Source: JBBQIY01 sp964553035
Lineage (GTDB): Bacteria; Verrucomicrobiota; Kiritimatiellia; RFP12; UBA3636
Direction: 5' to 3'
DNA length: 21,607 nt
Assembly: GCA_964553035.1 (NCBI GenBank)
Contig: CAZKJH010000064.1
Coordinates: forward strand, 1 to 21,607
A program made the translations under genes and the position numbers. Numbering within the stretch: position 1 is the first letter of the stretch; each line of letters starts with the position of its first letter. The notes under the pieces are model-generated. The model did not search any database, had not been told where the DNA came from, and saw only the letters and a list, made by a program, of their open reading frames with translations. This document shows positions 17,314 through 21,607 of this stretch, one piece after another.

Positions 17314-17340
17314 TTGCTTTTACGGGGCTGATATTATAAA
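17314..17340 (+). promoter_or_regulatory. Possible tRNA-Gly promoter
   Basis: TTGCTT (17314-17319), 15 bases, then TATAAA (17335-17340), 20 bases before the mature tRNA. An alternative is TTTTCA (17308-17313), 18 bases, then TATTAT (17332-17337). Confidence 0.4.
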
Positions 17341-17360
17341 TTTACATCTGTTTTCAAAGC

Positions 17361-17434
17361 GCGGGTGTTGCTTAACGGTAAAGCTCCAGCCTTCCAAGCT
17401 GGCCACGTGGGTTCGACTCCCATCACCCGCTCCA
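17361..17434 (+). tRNA. tRNA-Gly(UCC)
   Basis: A full cloverleaf is visible. The acceptor stem GCGGGTG pairs with CACCCGC (17424-17430). The D arm is GCTTAACGGTAAAGC. The anticodon stem CCAGC/GCTGG encloses loop CTTCCAA with anticodon TCC at 17393-17395. The T arm has loop TTCGACT. The discriminator is T17431 and CCA is encoded (17432-17434). Confidence 0.97.
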
Positions 17435-17450
17435 TATTCCCTGATGTCAG

Positions 17451-17475
17451 AGTCCGCTTAACTGCGGATTTCTAA
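17451..17475 (+). terminator. Weak hairpin after tRNA-Gly
   Basis: AGTCCGC (17451-17457) pairs with GCGGATT (17464-17470), with one G-U, around a 6-base loop and is followed by TCTAAGTTT. The T-run is poor, so it may be a terminator or a 3' processing signal. Confidence 0.35.
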
Positions 17476-17571
17476 GTTTAAGGGGGCTTTGCCTGTCTTG
17501 CGGAATCTGGGATCGTGCGGGGCATTAGCGACGCCGTAGGGGTGTCGTTGGCAAAGGCAAAGGAGGTTATC

Positions 17572-19626
17572 ATGAAAGTCAGTCGCTTCGTTATATTTTC
17601 GGTTCTGGCGTTCTCGTTACGTTTGGGATCCCTAGGATCTGAAGCAGCGGTGGATGCCGAGCGTAATTCCTTTACGGACTTCTGTTGCGATGCCATTCTT
17701 GATAGTCTTAATGGCCGAACGTGGCTTCTTAGCGATGGCTTTGCAGACGGTTTGCTGGTGTCTCGGGCTAAGGAGAAAGGGATCGATTTGATACTCATGC
17801 CCTCACGACAGGCTTCCGATGCGACGCTTGACACCTTTGAACAAGCGGTGAAGAAGCTCGGTAGTCCAAAGCTTGATGCTGCCGCCGCTCTGGGAACGGC
17901 ACCTTTTCTTCTGGTCTGGATGCAAGAAAATCCTGATGTTGCGAGTGCTAAGCTGGCGCTGATGATGGATCCGTCGCTCGCGAAGGCTGTTGGGCTTGAG
18001 GCTATTCCCTACGGGCTAGTTTATCAGGTTGTGAAGCCGGCGGATGTCAGCACCGCCGCCGTTCTGCGGGCGACAGCACAATACCGCAAGATTCGCGATT
18101 CGCTTGGAGAAGAAATTTCCACAATTTCTGATGACAGGACGACGCTTGCTCATGCGAATCACATCCGCGCGCTGGCCGCCGTGTGCGGCAATAATCTCGG
18201 ATATCTTCTTTATGATGCGGATCAGAAAGAAGAAGCGCTGGAAGTTTTTTCACTTGCCCATTCCATTGACAAGAGCAACACGAGTTCGTTGTTGAACAAG
18301 GCATCGCTCGTGAAGGAGGGCTTCAAGCCTGAACTTGCTGAGAAATTGGGCGAGGAAATGAACGAGATGGGGCGTCGGGGCGAGGGATCTTGGAGTCTTG
18401 CCTCAACCTTTGGATACGTTCTGAAGCCAGAAGAATTTATTCCTGCGAAATGGTATTGGGCCGCCTCCGGTATCGCCATCAACAACCGCAGGGGTCTTGA
18501 AGCGTTTTTGACCGCGATCGATGACGAAACGCTCCGTAATGCCATTGCACAGCAGCTTGCCAGTTCTTTTGCCATGCAGATTGGTGGTGCTCAGCCTGCG
18601 ATGGGATTACTTAATGAATTTCCAGAAGAAGGTTTTACCTCGCAATTCATGCTCAAGATCGCTAAACTTCAACTTCTAGTAGGTGATCGATTTCGTGCGG
18701 TGAGAATTGTGGAGCGCGCGGGTAATGAGCCAGATGCAAATCTAGCGGAAGTTGCCGAAGAGAAGGCACGAGTCTACAGCAAAGTCGGTCGGATCGCGGA
18801 TGCCGTCAAGGTGCTGATGGCGGTTAAGATTCTAGAGAATTCGGGGCGTATCTTAAACCAAGTGGCATCGATCCATAGTGAATCTGGGAATCTGACAAAT
18901 CTTGTGCAGACCTTGAAGGAGCTCGGGGCACTCAAGGATTCGCCGGTCTGGATCGCGCCACTATTGCAGGCGGTTCAAGCGCAGGTAGCGGGCGATAGCG
19001 CGAGAGCCCAAAAATTAGCAGGCGAGGCGGTGGTCGCTGGCGCAGATACCGACTTCGCTTTCCGTACTGCGCTCATGCTCGACATGATGGCCTCAGATCA
19101 GCTTTCGGCGGCGGCTCATGTTGATTCGCTGCTCAAGCTTAACCCGATGGACGCATTTGCGAACTACGTCAAGGCGACCTTGCTTGTTGAAGCGAAACAG
19201 TACCTGATAGCAGAACGGCACTTCCAGATCAGCCTTACGCAGAATGCTTCGTGGTACGTGATGAACGACTACGCTGCGCTGGCAATTGAAACGCAACGAT
19301 TTGATATGGCGGAAATGCTTGCCAGAAATTCGCTTTCAAATGGGGGCGACCGCTATGCCGCGGTATGGGATACGCTCGGCACGGCGTTGCAGAAATTGAA
19401 CCGCGATTCTGAAGCACTCGCGGTCTTCAAATCGGCGGTTGGAAAAGAGGGCGGAGACGATCCACGCATTCAGCTCAATTTCGGGGAGCTTTGTCTCAAA
19501 CAGGGCGACACGGCTACGGCAACCCAGACGCTCGGTGTCATCGACAAGCGAAAAGATGAACTTTCTGTCGACGAGCGGGAACGTCTAGGACGTCTGCGCA
19601 GTGCTGTCGGCGAGAAAAACAAATAA
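17572..19626 (+). CDS. Secreted TPR-repeat protein
   Basis: A 684-residue protein. The start at 17572 is set by AAAGGAGG (17559-17566, 5 bases away) and by the signal peptide it opens (MKVSRFVIFSVLAFSLRLGS, cleavage likely near SEA, residue 25). The body is almost all helix-turn-helix repeats of TPR type: clear ones near residues 200-245 (NNLGYLLYDADQKEEALEVF) and 560-660 (AVWDTLGTALQKLNRDSEAL, then LNFGELCLKQGDTATA). The C-terminal pattern, ending LSVDERERLGRLRSAVGEKN, parallels the end of the large membrane-TPR protein on the other side of tRNA-Gly. TPRs bind partner proteins; an envelope scaffold role, possibly in exopolysaccharide or surface-protein assembly, is inference. A translation-factor gene follows after 56 bases without a terminator. 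Confidence 0.82.
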   Translation: MKVSRFVIFSVLAFSLRLGSLGSEAAVDAERNSFTDFCCDAILDSLNGRTWLLSDGFADGLLVSRAKEKGIDLILMPSRQASDATLDTFEQAVKKLGSPKLDAAAALGTAPFLLVWMQENPDVASAKLALMMDPSLAKAVGLEAIPYGLVYQVVKPADVSTAAVLRATAQYRKIRDSLGEEISTISDDRTTLAHANHIRALAAVCGNNLGYLLYDADQKEEALEVFSLAHSIDKSNTSSLLNKASLVKEGFKPELAEKLGEEMNEMGRRGEGSWSLASTFGYVLKPEEFIPAKWYWAASGIAINNRRGLEAFLTAIDDETLRNAIAQQLASSFAMQIGGAQPAMGLLNEFPEEGFTSQFMLKIAKLQLLVGDRFRAVRIVERAGNEPDANLAEVAEEKARVYSKVGRIADAVKVLMAVKILENSGRILNQVASIHSESGNLTNLVQTLKELGALKDSPVWIAPLLQAVQAQVAGDSARAQKLAGEAVVAGADTDFAFRTALMLDMMASDQLSAAAHVDSLLKLNPMDAFANYVKATLLVEAKQYLIAERHFQISLTQNASWYVMNDYAALAIETQRFDMAEMLARNSLSNGGDRYAAVWDTLGTALQKLNRDSEALAVFKSAVGKEGGDDPRIQLNFGELCLKQGDTATATQTLGVIDKRKDELSVDERERLGRLRSAVGEKNK

Positions 19627-19645
19627 AAATTTGAGCGGTACGCGC

Positions 19646-19657
19646 TGCTCTTTGAAA
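19646..19657 (+). promoter_or_regulatory. boxA-like antitermination sequence before efpL
   Basis: TGCTCTTTGAAA closely resembles the NusB/NusE-binding boxA core TGCTCTTTRA seen in rRNA leaders. It lies 25 bases before the efpL start in the gap after the TPR gene. A match this short could be chance. Confidence 0.3.
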
Positions 19658-19682
19658 CAAATCAGACTATCAAGGAAATTGT

Positions 19683-20249
19683 ATGCCAAAGGCATGTGAA
19701 CTCAAAAGAGGCGATGTTATCGCCATCAATGGAACTCCCAGCATGGTTGAGGAGTTCAAAGTTTCTACCCCGAGCGCACGTGGGGCGAGCAGTGTCTACC
19801 ACCTGCGTTTCAGGAATCTCGTTACGAAGAGTAAAGTCGACCACAACGTCAAAGGCGACGAAATGTACCAGTCTATTGACTTCGAGAAACGCCTTGTCCA
19901 GTATCTCTTCCGTGAACAGGGCGAATATACCTTCATGGACACCGAGAACTTTGATCAGTTCATGATGATGGAGGAGGACATTGCGGAGCATATCGACTAT
20001 CTTGTCGAGGATATGGAGGATATTTTCGCCCTACTTTCAGATGGGAAGATCCTGACCATCGAGCTGCCGGCTTCAGTGGATCTTAAGATTGTCCAATGCG
20101 ATCCCTCGATGCGCTCCGCATCCGCAACGGCGCGTACCAAAAACGCCGTCCTTCAGACGGGTCTGCACATCCTCGTTCCAGATTATATTGAAAATGAAGA
20201 GATCGTGCGGATCGATACGCGCACGGGCAAATACATGTCGCGCGCCTGA
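19683..20249 (+). CDS. efpL: Elongation factor P-like protein EfpL (YeiP)
   Basis: A 188-residue protein, close to the usual ~190, with AAGGAA (19672-19677) 5 bases before the ATG. It binds the ribosome between the P and E sites and helps peptide-bond formation at stalling, proline-containing sequences. The whole length follows the YeiP pattern: a KOW-like N-domain (MPKACELKRGDVI), the loop TPSARGASSVYHLRFRNL with Arg33 at the tip where EF-P has its modified Lys and EfpL has Arg, FMDTENFDQF in domain II, and the third OB domain with SASATARTKN, TGLHILVPDYI and the terminal YMSRA. No EpmA/EpmB genes are near, as expected for an Arg-tip protein. It follows the TPR gene by 56 bases and ends 9 bases from a convergent glycosyltransferase gene. 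Confidence 0.95.
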   Translation: MPKACELKRGDVIAINGTPSMVEEFKVSTPSARGASSVYHLRFRNLVTKSKVDHNVKGDEMYQSIDFEKRLVQYLFREQGEYTFMDTENFDQFMMMEEDIAEHIDYLVEDMEDIFALLSDGKILTIELPASVDLKIVQCDPSMRSASATARTKNAVLQTGLHILVPDYIENEEIVRIDTRTGKYMSRA

Positions 20250-20258
20250 TAAGTATCG

Positions 20259-21266
20259 TCAGTTCGTCAGTGCGAAGTATTTCTTCATGACGAGCAGGGA
20301 AATTAGGCGTTCACGTTCGGGGTTCTGAAATTGCTGAACGTAGCTGTTCGCATTGTTGATAATGGTTTGTGCAGCTTCTCTATGTTCGGAATAATAGCGG
20401 ATTTTCTCCACTAAATCGGAGAAATCCGATGCCAACGCGATGTAATGGACATTGGGGATGAGCCTGCCTTCCATAAACCAGGTTTCGAACTCCGGCTTGG
20501 GCATCATGGCAATCGAGTTTGAGGACATAACCCATTTCAGGTTGCTTGCCACGTCATTGCCTTCTACAGCCAGAATGAACTTATTCTCGAGCTGCTCAAG
20601 GATCGTCATCTTGTCCGTTTTCCACACATCCGGATCAGCCGAGTGACCCGAGGTATCCCCAAAATTGCAGAGCGGATTGCCAAAATGCTTCTTGAATAAA
20701 TCGATACGCTTCGCCTTGTTGCGGACTTTGCCACGGAAAACGGCAATTGTTTTTTTCTTTTCGAAGGGGATGGGGTCGTGGACGAAGATGAAATGACGCA
20801 CCTTGTTCAAGTTTAGCAACACGCCGTTGGCATTGTCGCCAGCAATAGGTCTGCTTTTCACAATCGACGGCTCTCCAGGAATGTACGTGATGTCGCCGGG
20901 AAGATGCCGCCAGCGGAGATTTTGCGGGAAGTAACGGGTGTATTCGCGTGTATCGAAGTAATAAACTTGCCCTTTCGATTCCATTCGCTGTTTAGAAAGC
21001 TGCGGGGCTTCTTTGGACAGGGGTGCCGGTTGAAGCAGTTTGTTGTAGTAATGCACGCGGTCGAGGATGTCGGTGCACGTGAATTTTTTCAGTCCCGACT
21101 CGATGAGCTTTTCGACGTGGGTACGACAACATACGCCCGGCACGAACTCGCGCAGAGCGCATTTTACAAAATAGAAGAACTTTGAGTTCTTTCCGCTTTT
21201 AAAGGGATAGAGGAGTTTTGAAGCGAATGCAGACTGTGAATTTCTTGGATGCCAGAACATTGTCAT
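20259..21266 (-). CDS. GT90-family (CAP10/LpsA-like) glycosyltransferase
   Basis: A 335-residue protein if started at 21266 (MTMFWHPRNS); ATG 21260 is nearly equal and the frame stays open to 21485, but the residues before 21266 look like untranslated sequence. No strong ribosome binding site marks the start. The C-terminal half is typical of the Pfam glycosyl-transferase-90 family: KTIAVFRGKVRNKAKR, later KFILAVEGNDVASNLKWVM, then MMPKPEFETWFMEGRLIP and YIALASDFSDLVEKIRYY. Bacterial members such as LpsA add sugars to lipopolysaccharide core; a similar role in surface glycan assembly is likely but the sugar is unknown. It acts in the cytosol with no signal peptide. Its stop faces that of efpL across 9 bases. 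Confidence 0.87.
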   Translation of the reverse strand: MTMFWHPRNSQSAFASKLLYPFKSGKNSKFFYFVKCALREFVPGVCCRTHVEKLIESGLKKFTCTDILDRVHYYNKLLQPAPLSKEAPQLSKQRMESKGQVYYFDTREYTRYFPQNLRWRHLPGDITYIPGEPSIVKSRPIAGDNANGVLLNLNKVRHFIFVHDPIPFEKKKTIAVFRGKVRNKAKRIDLFKKHFGNPLCNFGDTSGHSADPDVWKTDKMTILEQLENKFILAVEGNDVASNLKWVMSSNSIAMMPKPEFETWFMEGRLIPNVHYIALASDFSDLVEKIRYYSEHREAAQTIINNANSYVQQFQNPERERLISLLVMKKYFALTN

Positions 21267-21355
21267 TCCATTGATTGGTTTCGATGAGCCAAATGGTAAT
21301 ATTTTGAGCGACTTTTGGAAAGAAAGAAATAAGTTCTGAGCTGCGAGTTGCGAAG

Positions 21356-21374
21356 CGAAAACGTTTTCGAAAAC
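21356..21374. promoter_or_regulatory. Overlapping palindromes, possible operator
   Basis: CGAAAACGTTTTCG (21356-21369) is a perfect 14-base palindrome and GTTTTCGAAAAC (21363-21374) a perfect 12-base one sharing half of it. The unit CGAAAA/TTTTCG is thus repeated three times, about 90 bases upstream of the glycosyltransferase start. Confidence 0.4.
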
Positions 21375-21561
21375 ATGCACCGCCAGATCTTGGCCCAATG
21401 CTGTAGCTGGCTTCGGGGAAGCCGGAAAGTGGCAGCGGCATCTCGCCGCTACACGAACAGAGCCGAAACAACCGCCACAACTCACGACTCGTCACCGCAC
21501 ACTTCTGTAATCGGTCAGTGACCGGGGGCAAGTATGTGGGTAATGGGGTTTTGGTTTTAAA

Positions 21562-21581
21562 CACAGAGAGTTTGAGGCACA
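21562..21581. repeat. cacagag-type short repeat at the window edge
   Basis: CACAGAG occurs twice (21562-21568 and 21575-21581) in a purine-rich stretch. Such cacagag strings recur in intergenic regions of many environmental bacterial genomes; dispersion in this genome is not testable here. Confidence 0.35.
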
Positions 21582-21607
21582 GAGGGATGGGAATAGGAGA
21601 GCCAATC

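Larger units (their letters stand above)
17129..17571. other. Divergent intergenic region carrying tRNA-Gly
   Basis: 443 bases between two divergent TPR-protein genes. It contains a small palindrome CTTGTTACAAG (17168-17178), an AT-rich promoter zone for the tRNA, the tRNA itself, a weak hairpin after it and the strong ribosome binding site of the next gene. No clear promoter for either TPR gene could be fixed. Confidence 0.5.
21267..21607. other. Upstream region of the glycosyltransferase to the window edge
   Basis: 341 bases with no credible gene. It contains overlapping palindromes at 21356-21374 and a cacagag repeat near 21562-21581. A - strand promoter for the glycosyltransferase should lie here, but no clear -35/-10 pair was found. 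Confidence 0.5.

Noticed and set aside
17361..17434. tRNA-Gly as a phage or island attachment site
   Set aside because: No integrase gene and no repeat of the tRNA 3' end was found in the window.
17515..17571. Longer start for the secreted TPR protein
   Set aside because: The extra 19 residues precede the strong AAAGGAGG site and would hide the signal peptide.

Overview
The window looks like a chromosomal piece of a PVC-group bacterium, most likely Kiritimatiellota, Lentisphaerota or a verrucomicrobial relative. That is an inference from the gene families present: an autotransporter-type beta-strand-repeat protein, two DUF4838 proteins, a PEP-CTERM surface protein, large membrane-TPR proteins and an EfpL/YeiP translation factor. 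No rRNA, phage, transposase, integrase or CRISPR array is visible.

Region 1 (3-9124, + strand) is a tight cluster of four genes. It holds the 3' part of a beta-strand-repeat surface protein, a secreted DUF4838 protein with a C-terminal carbohydrate-binding-like domain, a 1077-residue secreted protein with a mutarotase-like front and a GH123/DUF4091-like core, and a second DUF4838 protein with a CBM9-like tail. Gaps are 22 and 20 bases, then a 4-base ATGA overlap, so it reads as an operon for recognising and degrading a complex polysaccharide. The substrate cannot be read from the sequence.

Region 2 (9125-12783) carries an unrecognised secreted Met-rich protein with a strong terminator, a 470-base convergent intergenic region rich in repeats and hairpins, a class-2-type O-methyltransferase on the - strand and, divergent from it, a VTT/DedA-like membrane protein. 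A GTCGGCTG inverted/direct repeat and a - strand terminator follow.

Region 3 (12784-19626) holds a PEP-CTERM protein with a recognisable promoter, a very large polytopic membrane protein fused to TPRs (possibly GT-C/DUF2723-like), tRNA-Gly(UCC) and a secreted TPR protein. The two TPR proteins are transcribed away from each other on either side of the tRNA and end in similarly arranged C-terminal repeats.

Region 4 (19683-21607) holds efpL and, converging on it with 9 bases between the stops, a GT90/LpsA-like glycosyltransferase. Upstream of the latter lie overlapping palindromes and a cacagag-type repeat at the window edge.

The most original material is the DUF4838/GH123-like/DUF4838 operon, the two divergent TPR proteins, and the structured intergenic region at 10277-10746 with a possible 28-codon ORF. 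All functional statements rest on reading motifs by eye; no searches were run.
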